A DNA stretch of 64,000 bases from Paenimyroides viscosum. GTDB lineage: Bacteria > Bacteroidota > Bacteroidia > Flavobacteriales > Flavobacteriaceae. Below the pieces are notes generated by a model. It ran no database searches and was not told where the DNA came from. It was given only the letters and a program-made list of their open reading frames with translations. Positions 26,512 through 35,316 of the stretch are shown piece after piece. Every line of letters begins with the position of its first letter. The first letter of the stretch is position 1. Made by a program: the position numbers and the translations under genes. The DNA is taken from NCBI RefSeq assembly GCF_003858535.1, contig NZ_RQTJ01000002.1:1-64000 (forward strand). The letters run 5' to 3'.

Positions 26512-26517
26512 TACTTT

Positions 26518-27006
26518 TTATTTTATCAATTTCTTAATTCTTTGTAAAGCTTCATCATCATTATAATCTCCCAATAAGGCAATAAATTTATTTTTATAAA
26601 CTAAAATTCTATTGTAACAATGGTACGATTGGGTTAATAATAATTTATTAATTATTTCACTCATATAATCATTTTGATCATTCTTGTTTAATTGATTTTC
26701 TACAATACATATCGTTTTTTTTTCTGTAACTTTATTAACTTTTTGTTGAAATTCGAGGGTATATTGTTGCATCTCCTCTTCAACTAAATTTAGCGTACAC
26801 TTTTCACTTTTAGGATAAAACTCTATTATAAGTAGTTCATTATCATTGAAATTTGGATATATTTCTATTAGTCTTAAAAAAAAATCAGGATTTAAATCGC
26901 TCTTAATTTCTTTGCGCTTGTTTAATTGCATTAATTTTGAATCATCAACTTGAGCTGTTAAGTTATTTTGAACAATCAATGTAAGTAGTAACAGTAGTTT
27001 TTTCAT
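26518..27006 (-). CDS. Secreted protein of unknown function, paralogue B
   Basis: Protein of 162 aa with a signal peptide nearly the same as paralogue A (MKKLLLLLTLIVQNNLTAQ). It is shorter in the N-terminal half but shares the LLIIEFYPKSEKC block and the C-terminal block with two Cys/His-rich positions (SYHCYNRILVYKNKF). No enzyme motif is seen. It is the first gene of a minus-strand group of three related or linked genes (26518, 25844, 25327). Confidence 0.65.
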   Translation of the reverse strand: MKKLLLLLTLIVQNNLTAQVDDSKLMQLNKRKEIKSDLNPDFFLRLIEIYPNFNDNELLIIEFYPKSEKCTLNLVEEEMQQYTLEFQQKVNKVTEKKTICIVENQLNKNDQNDYMSEIINKLLLTQSYHCYNRILVYKNKFIALLGDYNDDEALQRIKKLIK

Positions 27007-27200
27007 AATAGTTTCATTTGCTTAAAAATATAAAAATTAACATTACAATATATATCTACTCAAAATAATTTATCAAACCGAACGGCAAAAAACTCTTGAA
27101 CGCAGCAAAACATTACTTTAACAGTTAAAAGACCGTAACTATTTGCAGTTGGTTATAAAATGCTTGGTTATAAATTTTTAGATTTGTAAAAAAGACCGTA

Positions 27201-28283
27201 ATGGAAATTGCCTTTTTCAGCTTATCAACCCTTTTAATTTTTGCATCGTTAATTCCGCTGGTACAAGATCAACATTGGTTTTTCAGGATTTTCGATTTTG
27301 GTAAAGTCCAAATTTTAGTATTACAGTTTATCGTTTTTATTGTTGCATGGGCGTTTCTGCAAAAAACCACCGGTTTTTACATTACACAGTTAATTTTGGT
27401 AGGCTGTATGGTTTACGAAATTTATCTGCTGTACCCGTACACGCCTTTTTATAAGATCGAAAAAAAGCAGAAAACCGATAAATCGTCTGAAAGTATAAAA
27501 ATTATTTCCACCAATATTTATCAGTTTAATAAAGAATACGATCGATTTTTGAAGTTTTTAGAGAACGAAAATCCCGATATTATCCTTACAATGGAATCGA
27601 ACAAAGATTGGGAACATGCGTTGCAAGCTTTAAAACCGAACTATCCGTATTTTTGTGAAATTGGTTTAGAAAACACCTACGGAATGCATCTGTATTCTAA
27701 AATTGAAATGACCAACTGCCTGACTCATTATTATGTTGCCGATGATATTCCGAGTATTGAGGCTACTTTTAAAACAAAAAACGGTTTTGAGTTTGTATTT
27801 TTTGGAGTGCATCCGCCACCACCAAGTCCAACCGAAGAAGAAAATGCAAAAGAGCGTGACGGCGAATTATTATCGGTTGCCAAAAAAGTGAAAGAAAATC
27901 ACAAGCCTACCATAGTAATTGGTGATTTTAATAATGTGGCGTGGGCAAAATCATCTATTTTATTCAGAAAAACATCCGGAACAATTGATCCCAGAATTGG
28001 TCGCGGTTTAATATCAACCTTTCATGCAAAATACCGCTTGTTGCGTTTCCCGATCGATCAAATGTTTCATACCACAGATATTTTTGTAGAAGAATTAAAA
28101 GCGATGCCAACCGTTGGGTCTGACCATTTGCCTTTATACTGCAAGTTTTTTATCGATAAAATAAACGACGATCAGGAAGATTTGGTAGAACATTTGGAGA
28201 AAAACGATTATAAAGAAGTTACCGAAATGATTGAAGAAGGAAAAGCCGAAGAAAGCGACAGAGAAACCGTTGTTACCGAATAA
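27201..28283 (+). CDS. Membrane-anchored endonuclease/exonuclease/phosphatase (EEP) family protein
   Basis: Protein of 360 aa. Residues 1-85 contain three hydrophobic helices, then an EEP catalytic domain: IKIISTNIYQFNKEY, IILTMESNKDW (metal-binding Glu), FVFFGVHPPPPSP (His), TIVIGDFNNVAW (Asp/Asn), and the final VGSDHLPLYCKF (Asp-His). The C-terminal 40 residues are charged (EEGKAEESDRE). The domain probably faces the periplasm and acts on a phosphodiester or phosphate ester; the substrate is unknown. A TAGATTTG -7 element at 27179-27186 lies 15 bases above the ATG. Confidence 0.82.
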   Translation: MEIAFFSLSTLLIFASLIPLVQDQHWFFRIFDFGKVQILVLQFIVFIVAWAFLQKTTGFYITQLILVGCMVYEIYLLYPYTPFYKIEKKQKTDKSSESIKIISTNIYQFNKEYDRFLKFLENENPDIILTMESNKDWEHALQALKPNYPYFCEIGLENTYGMHLYSKIEMTNCLTHYYVADDIPSIEATFKTKNGFEFVFFGVHPPPPSPTEEENAKERDGELLSVAKKVKENHKPTIVIGDFNNVAWAKSSILFRKTSGTIDPRIGRGLISTFHAKYRLLRFPIDQMFHTTDIFVEELKAMPTVGSDHLPLYCKFFIDKINDDQEDLVEHLEKNDYKEVTEMIEEGKAEESDRETVVTE

Positions 28284-28316
28284 TTTAATTATCTTTACCA
28301 CATAAACTGCTAGTTA

Positions 28317-28721
28317 ATGAAAGCATATATATCGGTTGATACAATTACAAGAAAATCTTTAGGAAAAGAAATTATTGCACTAGGCATGGCAATGAGCACG
28401 GCAAATGTGGAACAATTTATCTTTGTTGATAAATATCCGTTTGAAGCCGGTCAAGAAGCCGAACTAATGCAGAAAGCAATGAAAGAAATAGATTCTAGCA
28501 ACTTTTTAATCATTGAAGCCACATCGGTTAACGTAACATCGTGTATTGAATTAGGCTATGCAAAGGCAAAACGAAAACCTATTGTATACCTGCAAAAAGC
28601 CGAAGCCGAAACAAACGATTTACTGTTTGCTTTAAGCAATTTTCATATTTTGTATTCAAGTCCGAAAGATTTGTTCGATCAGTTAAACGAATTTCTTAAA
28701 AACGTTTTACCCCAAAATTAA
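28317..28721 (+). CDS. Putative nucleoside 2-deoxyribosyltransferase-like protein
   Basis: Cytoplasmic protein of 134 aa with no signal peptide. The pattern YISVDTITRKSLGKEII, SNFLIIEATSVNVTSCIELGYAKAKRKPIVYL resembles the nucleoside 2-deoxyribosyltransferase/TIR-like Rossmann fold, in which a Glu in a (x)E.GYA segment is catalytic. Here that would be the Glu of CIELGYA. The match is by pattern only, so a different nucleotide-sugar or NAD-cleaving activity is possible. It follows the EEP gene by 33 bp and may be cotranscribed. Confidence 0.5.
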   Translation: MKAYISVDTITRKSLGKEIIALGMAMSTANVEQFIFVDKYPFEAGQEAELMQKAMKEIDSSNFLIIEATSVNVTSCIELGYAKAKRKPIVYLQKAEAETNDLLFALSNFHILYSSPKDLFDQLNEFLKNVLPQN

Positions 28722-28753
28722 TAAGCTTTGAAAATTTCAAAGCTCTTTTTTTA
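28722..28753 (+). terminator. Terminator of the EEP / deoxyribosyltransferase-like unit
   Basis: Perfect ten-base inverted repeat agctttgaaa / tttcaaagct with a one-base centre, followed by a T run. Confidence 0.8.
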
Positions 28754-28828
28754 TATAATAGTTTCAACAACAGTAAAAAATCACAATTTAAATTTTAATA
28801 TATTTGTTTTTCATATTACATATTAAGC

Positions 28829-30868
28829 ATGAAATTTAGTCAGTTTACCATTATAGCAATAGCTGTTGCAACGTTAACAGCCTGCAACAAACACGATAAA
28901 ACAAGCAATTACAATAGCGTTACAGATAGTTTGCAAAGCGTGCAGTTTGAAACAGAACAATTTGCAGATGTTCAGGTTTTAAAATACGATATTCCTGGTT
29001 GGGAAAAACTGACGTTAAAAGAGAAAAAACTGGTTTATTATTTGGCTCAGGCTGGGTATTCGGGTCGAGATATCTTTTGGGATCAAAACTACAAAAACAA
29101 CTTAAAAATACGTACCGCTTTAGAAAATGTTTACAAAAACTACAAAGGCGATAAAAATGAGGCGAACTGGAAAAAGTTCGAAATTTATTTAAAACGCATC
29201 TGGTTTTCTAACGGTATTCACCATCATTATTCAAATAGTAAAATAAAACCTGATTTTCCGCAAACATATCTTCAAAAATTACTAAAAGAAACCAAAACAA
29301 ATTTAGATGCTACTATTGTTGAAGTTCTTTTTAACGATGTTGATGCTAAAAAAGTAAATTTAAACGAATCTAAAGGTTTGGTACAAGGATCTGCAGTTAA
29401 TTTCTACGGAAAAGGTTTAAATGCAAAAGATGTAGAACGTTTTTACGGAAGTATGATTCCTGCTGACACTTTACGACCTTTATCTACCGGATTGAATTCA
29501 AAATTGGTCAGAACAGAATCGGGAAAAATTGAAGAACGTGTTTGGAAAAGTGGCGGAATGTACGGTGCTGCGATTGATAAAATTGTTTATTGGTTAGAGA
29601 AAGCCGTGGAAGTTGCCGAAAACAAACCACAAGCCGATGCATTGAAGATTTTGATTGATTTTTACAAAACCGGTGATCTTAAAAAATGGGACGATTACAA
29701 CGTGGCTTGGGTAAAAGCTACCGAAGGAAATATTGATTACATCAACGGATTTATCGAAGTTTACAATGATCCATTGGGACATAAAGCATCTTATGAATCA
29801 ACGGTTCAGATTAAAGATTTCGACATGTCGGCAAAAATGGAAGTTATTTCTAAAAGTGCACAGTGGTTTGAAGACAGCTCGCCTTTAATGCCCGAACATA
29901 AAAAGAAAAACGTGGTTGGTGTATCATACAAAACCGTTATTGTGGCTGCCGAAAGTGGCGATACGTCACCAGCAACGCCAATTGGTGTGAATCTGCCAAA
30001 TGCAGACTGGATTCGTGCAGAACACGGTTCTAAATCAATTTCGTTAGGAAACATCATCGACGCGTACAACAAAGCAAGCGGTGGCGATAAATTAAAAGAA
30101 TTTGCTTTTGATGAAAACGAAATTAAACTTTCACAACGTTACAGCGAATTGGCAGATAAGTTACACACAGCGTTGCACGAGGTAATTGGGCATGCATCGG
30201 GTCAGTTAAACCCGGGAGTGGGTACGCCAAAAGAAACACTGAAAAGTTATGCATCTACTTTAGAAGAAGGTCGTGCCGATTTGGTTGCACTTTATTATTT
30301 ATACGATAAAAAAATTCAAGATTTAGGTTTGGTTGATAACTGGCAAAATCTGGGAATGACGGCTTATAACGATTACATTCGCAACGGATTAATGACACAG
30401 TTGGTTCGCATTGAACCAGGTCAGGATATTGAAGAAGCACACATGCGAAACCGTCAATGGGTTTCTGCTTGGGTTTTTGAAAAAGGGAAAGAATTCAATG
30501 TGATTGAAAAAGTTGTTCGCGACAATAAAACCTATTTTAAAATAAATGATTATGCGCGTTTGCATGATTTATTCGGACAATTGTTGCGTGAAACACAACG
30601 TATAAAATCAGAAGGAGATTTTAAAGCAGCGAAAGAATTGGTTGAAAATTACGGCGTAAAAGTTGACAACCAACTGCATAAAGAAGTGTTAGAACGCAGC
30701 AAAAAATTCAATAACGCACCTTACCGCGGATTTGTAAATCCGGTATTGGTTCCAATTACAAACGATAAAGGAGAAATTACCGATATTGTGGTAACCTACC
30801 CTAAAACGTTTGCAGAACAAATGTTGTATTATTCTAAAAACTATCATTTTCTTCCGTTAGAAAATTAG
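28829..30868 (+). CDS. M49 family (dipeptidyl-peptidase III) lipoprotein
   Basis: Zinc exopeptidase of 679 aa, close to the usual family length. The signal peptide ends in a lipobox (TLTAC), so the enzyme should be anchored in the periplasm or outer membrane rather than cytoplasmic. The defining M49 motif HEXXGH is HEVIGH at residues 450-455, with the third zinc-ligand segment EEGRAD at about 478-483 (EECRAD is usual). DPP III enzymes remove dipeptides from the N-terminus of short peptides. A TATATTTG -7 element lies at 28799-28806. Confidence 0.9.
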   Translation: MKFSQFTIIAIAVATLTACNKHDKTSNYNSVTDSLQSVQFETEQFADVQVLKYDIPGWEKLTLKEKKLVYYLAQAGYSGRDIFWDQNYKNNLKIRTALENVYKNYKGDKNEANWKKFEIYLKRIWFSNGIHHHYSNSKIKPDFPQTYLQKLLKETKTNLDATIVEVLFNDVDAKKVNLNESKGLVQGSAVNFYGKGLNAKDVERFYGSMIPADTLRPLSTGLNSKLVRTESGKIEERVWKSGGMYGAAIDKIVYWLEKAVEVAENKPQADALKILIDFYKTGDLKKWDDYNVAWVKATEGNIDYINGFIEVYNDPLGHKASYESTVQIKDFDMSAKMEVISKSAQWFEDSSPLMPEHKKKNVVGVSYKTVIVAAESGDTSPATPIGVNLPNADWIRAEHGSKSISLGNIIDAYNKASGGDKLKEFAFDENEIKLSQRYSELADKLHTALHEVIGHASGQLNPGVGTPKETLKSYASTLEEGRADLVALYYLYDKKIQDLGLVDNWQNLGMTAYNDYIRNGLMTQLVRIEPGQDIEEAHMRNRQWVSAWVFEKGKEFNVIEKVVRDNKTYFKINDYARLHDLFGQLLRETQRIKSEGDFKAAKELVENYGVKVDNQLHKEVLERSKKFNNAPYRGFVNPVLVPITNDKGEITDIVVTYPKTFAEQMLYYSKNYHFLPLEN

Positions 30869-30872
30869 TCAT

Positions 30873-30905
30873 ATAAAAGCCGCTTTTAAAAAGCGGCTTT
30901 TCTTA
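30873..30905. terminator. Bidirectional terminator between M49 peptidase and methyltransferase
   Basis: Stem aaaagccgctttt / aaaagcggctttt, A and T runs at both sides, serving two convergent genes. Confidence 0.85.
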
Positions 30906-32492
30906 TTTTATTAGATGAATACTTATGTTTGCGCGTTCATCAGCAGGATATTTACGAGTATAATTATCATCAATAGATAATCCCGACCGTTTTACACATT
31001 CTTCAAAAACAGCTAATTCTAAAATATATTGATCAGAAAAACCATGCGTAGCATCATAAGCTGTTGCTGCTGTTAATCCGATATTTTTTGATGTTATTGC
31101 AGGGTCAATCGTATGAAGTTCAATTACCAACAATCCGAATTTAGAAATAAAAGGCTGCCATTTCTGTAAATGTTCAACCAAACTTTGTTCAACCCATTCG
31201 TTCGGCAACAAAATCCCGTTGGTTGCATATGCTCCTGTTGAAAGACTTTCTTGCAAATTGTCAATTTTTACGGGTTGTTCCCAAATTCTGTTATGATCTA
31301 AAAAGGTTCGCATATTCAACAAATCATTCAATTCAATATTGTATTCGTCTTTTAAATCGGCTGCTAATTTTTCAGGATTTCCAATATCGCCCCAAATAAC
31401 TTTTGCCCAAATATCATTCGCAATTAAATTGGCACGCGTAATTTTCAGTGCTTCCTGATTATAATCGGCACCCACCAAAAACAGCGGATGCGTTTCTAAA
31501 TGTTTTCCACGCAACGTTCTGTTTTCAATAGTTTCAAACAAATGTTCCAGCAAAGCACCGTTACCGCAGCCCATATCTAAAATTCCTTTTGGTTGTTCGT
31601 TCAAAGGTTTGTTGAAAATTTCGATAATCAACTCATCAACCGCTTTAAAATACGTTGCATGTGCTCCACCACTTCCCCAAACGTTCATGGCTCTGTCTAC
31701 ATGAATTTCCTGCTGTCCACCGTTGTCTTGTTTAACTTCTGAAACATTTCCGAACAACAGATGCTGCATTTGACTCAACATAGGCAAATAAGAAACCGTA
31801 ACGCCGTACGAAGTTGCTCTACGTGCAAAAAACAAGCCCTGATCTGTGAAACTGTAGTTGTGGTTTTTCTTTTGAAACCAGCCTAAATGCGTAAGAAAAT
31901 CAAGCAGTTTTTCGAAACTTTCCGGATCTTTATGATATTCCTCAGCTTTAAAACTCGATTCCATAAAATATTTGTGGAACATTCCGTTCATTCCCAATCG
32001 TACAATTGTGGGGCCAACCAAACAACCTTCCACATAATAATTTAACTGTTTACGAATCTCATTGTCTTCATCGTTTAAAGCTGAAGGCAAAAGTGTATCG
32101 TTCTGATAACTTTCTAACAGTGGTTTCAATTTTAAAAATGGTTCTTTTTCGAACAAACGATTATGAAATCCTTGCGAAAACTGGATCATTTCCATGACCG
32201 GTTTCAACGAATCTACATAGCGTAACATTTGATCGAACTTTATAGTTTTCTGAACCAAAACTTGCGGAGTAACTTGATAATTTAAAAAACCTTGCGACGC
32301 CAACACGCGTAAAGCAACATTTAAGTAGCCTTCATTGGCATTAAATTGAGTTGCAAGCTCGTTCAAAGTTACTTTCTCATTGTTCGAAATAAACTGTAAT
32401 ATATCGGCATTATTAAGCGTAACCAAAACCGGCAGCGTTACAATTCCGTCTAAATGACGAAAAATAACGCTTCGTAAATCTTTTTTATCCAT
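30903..32492 (-). CDS. Class I SAM-dependent methyltransferase with N-terminal winged helix
   Basis: Protein of 529 aa, long for a methyltransferase. Residues about 1-75 look like a dimerisation/winged-helix part (VTLNELATQFNANEGYLNVALRVLASQGFL). The SAM-binding motif I is GILDMGCGNGALLEHL (about 297-312), followed by GADYNQEALKITRANL and VIWGDIG. The segment LLNMRTFLDHNRIWEQPV recalls polyketide-associated methyltransferases, but no polyketide, peptide or acyl-carrier gene lies nearby, so the substrate is unknown. The start at ATG 32492 (MDKKDLRSVIF) fits the reading frame. Monocistronic. Confidence 0.75.
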   Translation of the reverse strand: MDKKDLRSVIFRHLDGIVTLPVLVTLNNADILQFISNNEKVTLNELATQFNANEGYLNVALRVLASQGFLNYQVTPQVLVQKTIKFDQMLRYVDSLKPVMEMIQFSQGFHNRLFEKEPFLKLKPLLESYQNDTLLPSALNDEDNEIRKQLNYYVEGCLVGPTIVRLGMNGMFHKYFMESSFKAEEYHKDPESFEKLLDFLTHLGWFQKKNHNYSFTDQGLFFARRATSYGVTVSYLPMLSQMQHLLFGNVSEVKQDNGGQQEIHVDRAMNVWGSGGAHATYFKAVDELIIEIFNKPLNEQPKGILDMGCGNGALLEHLFETIENRTLRGKHLETHPLFLVGADYNQEALKITRANLIANDIWAKVIWGDIGNPEKLAADLKDEYNIELNDLLNMRTFLDHNRIWEQPVKIDNLQESLSTGAYATNGILLPNEWVEQSLVEHLQKWQPFISKFGLLVIELHTIDPAITSKNIGLTAATAYDATHGFSDQYILELAVFEECVKRSGLSIDDNYTRKYPADERANISIHLIK

Positions 32493-32677
32493 AAATATGT
32501 AAATCTTCTTTCAAATCACTAGTCGACTGAGAATGTAGTGATGACTATTTTTAATCTTCACAAAATTACTAAACTTTATTTTACCACGATCTTTTTTATG
32601 AAAATTTTTAAGGTTGATACACGCCTAACCTAATATTAACAAGAACAATTTTTCTTGTTTTTGCAAAAAAATTAATC

Positions 32678-33361
32678 ATGAAAAACACACTACTTTTACT
32701 TTTTGTTATTGCTTTCTCATTTAAAATGAAAGCACAAACGGAGGAAGCTTCAACGACAATTCCTACGAATGAATATTTAGATTTATTGGCTACCAACTTA
32801 GAAATTCCTGAGGAAATCAGCAAGAAATATCAAAACAGTTCTATTGATATCACTTTTATTCTGACGATTACCAAAGACGGTTCAGTTTTTAACCCAAAAA
32901 TTCAAAATGATTCGCTACAATTAGAATCATCCTTAAAAAAAGCTCTTGAAAAATTGCCTAAATGGAATCCTAAAACCGAAAACGGAATGGCGGTAGTTTC
33001 TAGAAAAGCATTTAATTTGGTTATACCTATACAGTACACCATTGAAGAAGAGCCAATCAACGGACAAGTCTATAGAAAAGCTACTCCAAAAGATGGAGTG
33101 AGAAATTTTATGAACCGATTTATAGAAGAATTTAAATTTGATAGTAATAAAGTAAATTATGATATTAAAATGCGATTAATATTTTTTGTAGAAAAAGACG
33201 GCACACTTACAAATATAGAAGTAGCAGAAGCCAATACTCCTCTCTTTCATTCAGAAGTAATACGCATAATAAAATCGTCTAAATGGAATCCTGCTATTGA
33301 AAATGGCAAACCAGTTCGCTCAAAATTTACTATACCAATAACAATTAAAAATCGAAACTAA
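32678..33361 (+). CDS. Secreted protein with two TonB C-terminal-like modules
   Basis: Protein of 227 aa with signal peptide (about 1-20, FKMKAQ). First module: DITFILTITKDGSVFNPKI, LPKWNPKTENGMAVVSRKAFNLVIPI. Second: KATPKDGVRNFMNRFIEEFKF, RLIFFVEKDGTLTNIEV, SSKWNPAIENGKPVRSKFTIPITI. The second is very like the modules of the operon at 44112-48247, the first is more diverged, so it arose by internal duplication. It lacks a proline-rich linker and is not near exbB/exbD. Function unknown. Confidence 0.7.
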   Translation: MKNTLLLLFVIAFSFKMKAQTEEASTTIPTNEYLDLLATNLEIPEEISKKYQNSSIDITFILTITKDGSVFNPKIQNDSLQLESSLKKALEKLPKWNPKTENGMAVVSRKAFNLVIPIQYTIEEEPINGQVYRKATPKDGVRNFMNRFIEEFKFDSNKVNYDIKMRLIFFVEKDGTLTNIEVAEANTPLFHSEVIRIIKSSKWNPAIENGKPVRSKFTIPITIKNRN

Positions 33362-33413
33362 TTATTTAAAACCAATATAAATAGCTATATTTGTAAGCGA
33401 TAAAGATAATATT

Positions 33414-33929
33414 ATGGCTACACAAAAAGAGGTTAAACCTATAGCACCAAAAGTAAAAGAATTAGTTGCAAATTCTAAATCGATTATTTTAGGAACGGTT
33501 GATGCTGAAGGTAATCCAAATTCTAGCTACGCACCTTTCGTAAATATTGACAATAAGTTCTACATTTTAGTTTCTTTTATGGCGCGCCATACAAAAAACT
33601 TAAGAGATCAGAAAAAAGCATCAATGATGTTTATTGCAGATGAAAGTAATTCTAAACAGATTTATGCTCGTGAACGATTAACTTTTGATGTTGCCATTAC
33701 GCAAGTCGCAAGAAATTCTGACCAATGGAATACGGTTGTTGAAAAATTAAAAGAAACACACGGTAAAGTTGTTGAAGTTATTGCCCCAATGGAAGATTTT
33801 ATTTTATTGGCTTTAAACCCAGTTAAAGGATCGTACGTTAATGGCTTTGGTAGTGCTTATTTTGTTGACGAAAACTTGGATGTTTTAGAACACAGAAACG
33901 ATATTAATCACGGTCAAAAACAAGATTAA
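33414..33929 (+). CDS. HugZ-like pyridoxamine-5'-phosphate-oxidase-fold protein
   Basis: Cytoplasmic protein of 171 aa with a split-barrel FMN/heme-binding fold. The segment IILGTVDAEGNPNSSYAPFV followed by FMARHTKNLRDQKKASMMFIADE matches the HugZ/HutZ group, in which a C-terminal His coordinates heme; here the tail has HRNDINHGQ. Heme breakdown or storage is the family role, but a plain flavin reductase-type function cannot be excluded. A TATATTTG -7 element lies at 33386-33393. It ends with a strong terminator. Confidence 0.75.
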   Translation: MATQKEVKPIAPKVKELVANSKSIILGTVDAEGNPNSSYAPFVNIDNKFYILVSFMARHTKNLRDQKKASMMFIADESNSKQIYARERLTFDVAITQVARNSDQWNTVVEKLKETHGKVVEVIAPMEDFILLALNPVKGSYVNGFGSAYFVDENLDVLEHRNDINHGQKQD

Positions 33930-33935
33930 TTACAT

Positions 33936-33972
33936 ATAAAACTCCTTCAAATTGAAGGAGTTTCTTTTTATA
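33936..33972. terminator. Bidirectional terminator between HugZ-like and cyclase-family genes
   Basis: Stem aaactccttcaa / ttgaaggagttt, nearly loopless, A run before and T-rich tail after; it reaches into the stop region of the convergent gene. Confidence 0.8.
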
Positions 33973-34735
33973 GCAATTTATAAATTACGGGTTTACTTGG
34001 CGATGCATCATTTTCGAACGATGAAATCTGCAGGTTTAAAATGTACGATCCGTCTGTAACTTCGCTATCAATAAATACCAATTCGGTAATCGTACAGTCA
34101 AAACGCGCGTCGACATTCACTTCGTTTACATTTTTCACATTCCAAAAGGCTTTATGAGCCACTAATTTGCCTTCATCAACTTCTTTGTCAACACTTGGTA
34201 AATCAATCAGTAAATGTTCAACACCAATTTCTCTTATAAAAACAGACGCTTCTTCTGATAAATACGCCGGATTGGTATTAGAATAATTTTTATGCTTTTT
34301 TTCGTTTGAATTTGGAAGCGTTCTTATGATTAAAGCTTCAGATGTTTTACCATTCAATGATTTTTCAATCTGATTTTTTGTGATAACAAAATCATTATCA
34401 ATCATTTCAGGTTCAATAGAAATTAATTCGGCTGTAAAAAAGAAGGTTTTTAATGTTTTATTGATCGAATAAAAATCTTTTGTAATATGACCCAAACATT
34501 CGGTATGTGTTCCATGTCCGTGCGGATTGAACAAAATACTATTAAAGTTTGTAGATGATTTTCCCGATGCTACACTGCCCACAAAATCGCCCATAACCAC
34601 CGGATTTATTTCGGGCTGATCTAAATACCACGCAATTGGGTTTTGTTCGTTATTTTGAATAGGTAAAGAAATATCGATTGGTTTCAACAGATCAATTTCG
34701 TATGTTTTGTTATTATGTTGTATGGTTGTTTTCAT
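33968..34735 (-). CDS. Cyclase family (KynB-like) metal-dependent hydrolase
   Basis: Protein of 255 aa with the cyclase-family zinc motif NPHGHGTHTECLGHI (H-x-G-T-H-x-E/D-x3-H) at about residues 73-87. Members include bacterial kynurenine formamidase, which hydrolyses N-formylkynurenine, and isatin hydrolase. The sequence is compatible with a formamidase or other amidohydrolase, but no other tryptophan catabolic gene is in the window. It is followed upstream by an unknown membrane protein 42 bp away on the same strand. Confidence 0.75.
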   Translation of the reverse strand: MKTTIQHNNKTYEIDLLKPIDISLPIQNNEQNPIAWYLDQPEINPVVMGDFVGSVASGKSSTNFNSILFNPHGHGTHTECLGHITKDFYSINKTLKTFFFTAELISIEPEMIDNDFVITKNQIEKSLNGKTSEALIIRTLPNSNEKKHKNYSNTNPAYLSEEASVFIREIGVEHLLIDLPSVDKEVDEGKLVAHKAFWNVKNVNEVNVDARFDCTITELVFIDSEVTDGSYILNLQISSFENDASPSKPVIYKLL

Positions 34736-34776
34736 TTTTATATTTCTATCTCAATTTACTGTTAAAAATCATTCAA

Positions 34777-35301
34777 TTAATTAGTATTTGGTCTTATAAA
34801 CGGAAATATACTTGAAGTATCATTTAATCTTTGTGAAGGAAATAATACTTGAAGTAAAATATCTATTTTAGAATTTAATAACGATGTTAATATTATCGGT
34901 TCGTTAATGTCTTTTACATAAATCCTTACATAAAACAAATCATCAATAAGAGAAAATTTAATAGAACTATCTTTTATTTTACTTGATGTACCTATTAATT
35001 GCCAAGATAAAATATTATTATCGCAAATAGTAAACGTTTTATTGTTATAAGTTATAATGACTTTATTATTGCTAACATTTAATATTGTTTGTTTATTAAT
35101 TTTATAATGATTAATAAAAATTATTAGTTGAATAATAACAGGAATAATCAAAATAGAAAAAATTCCTATAATAAAAAAAGTGTTCTTAAATATAGATACA
35201 TCATCTGAAAACCAATAATAGAAGACACAAAGAATCATTAAATTTGTAACCAACAAAGGAAAAATTGATTTTAGTAGTTTCTTATAAGTAATTTTTTCCA
35301 T
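34777..35301 (-). CDS. Membrane protein of unknown function with two helices
   Basis: Protein of 174 aa with two hydrophobic segments (about 14-30 and 41-64) near the N-terminus, and a C-terminal soluble region rich in beta structure (NNKVIITYNNKTFTICDNNILSWQLIG, LFYVRIYVKDINEPIILTS) that resembles a small pleckstrin-like beta domain attached to the membrane. I do not recognise the family. It is very A+T-rich compared with hemW upstream, from which it is 15 bp away. Confidence 0.6.
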   Translation of the reverse strand: MEKITYKKLLKSIFPLLVTNLMILCVFYYWFSDDVSIFKNTFFIIGIFSILIIPVIIQLIIFINHYKINKQTILNVSNNKVIITYNNKTFTICDNNILSWQLIGTSSKIKDSSIKFSLIDDLFYVRIYVKDINEPIILTSLLNSKIDILLQVLFPSQRLNDTSSIFPFIRPNTN

Positions 35302-35316
35302 CTTATACTTTTTTAA

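Noticed and set aside
32608-32823. Minus-strand frame opposite the start of the 32678 gene
   Set aside because: It overlaps a clear signal peptide gene in antisense and has no recognisable features.
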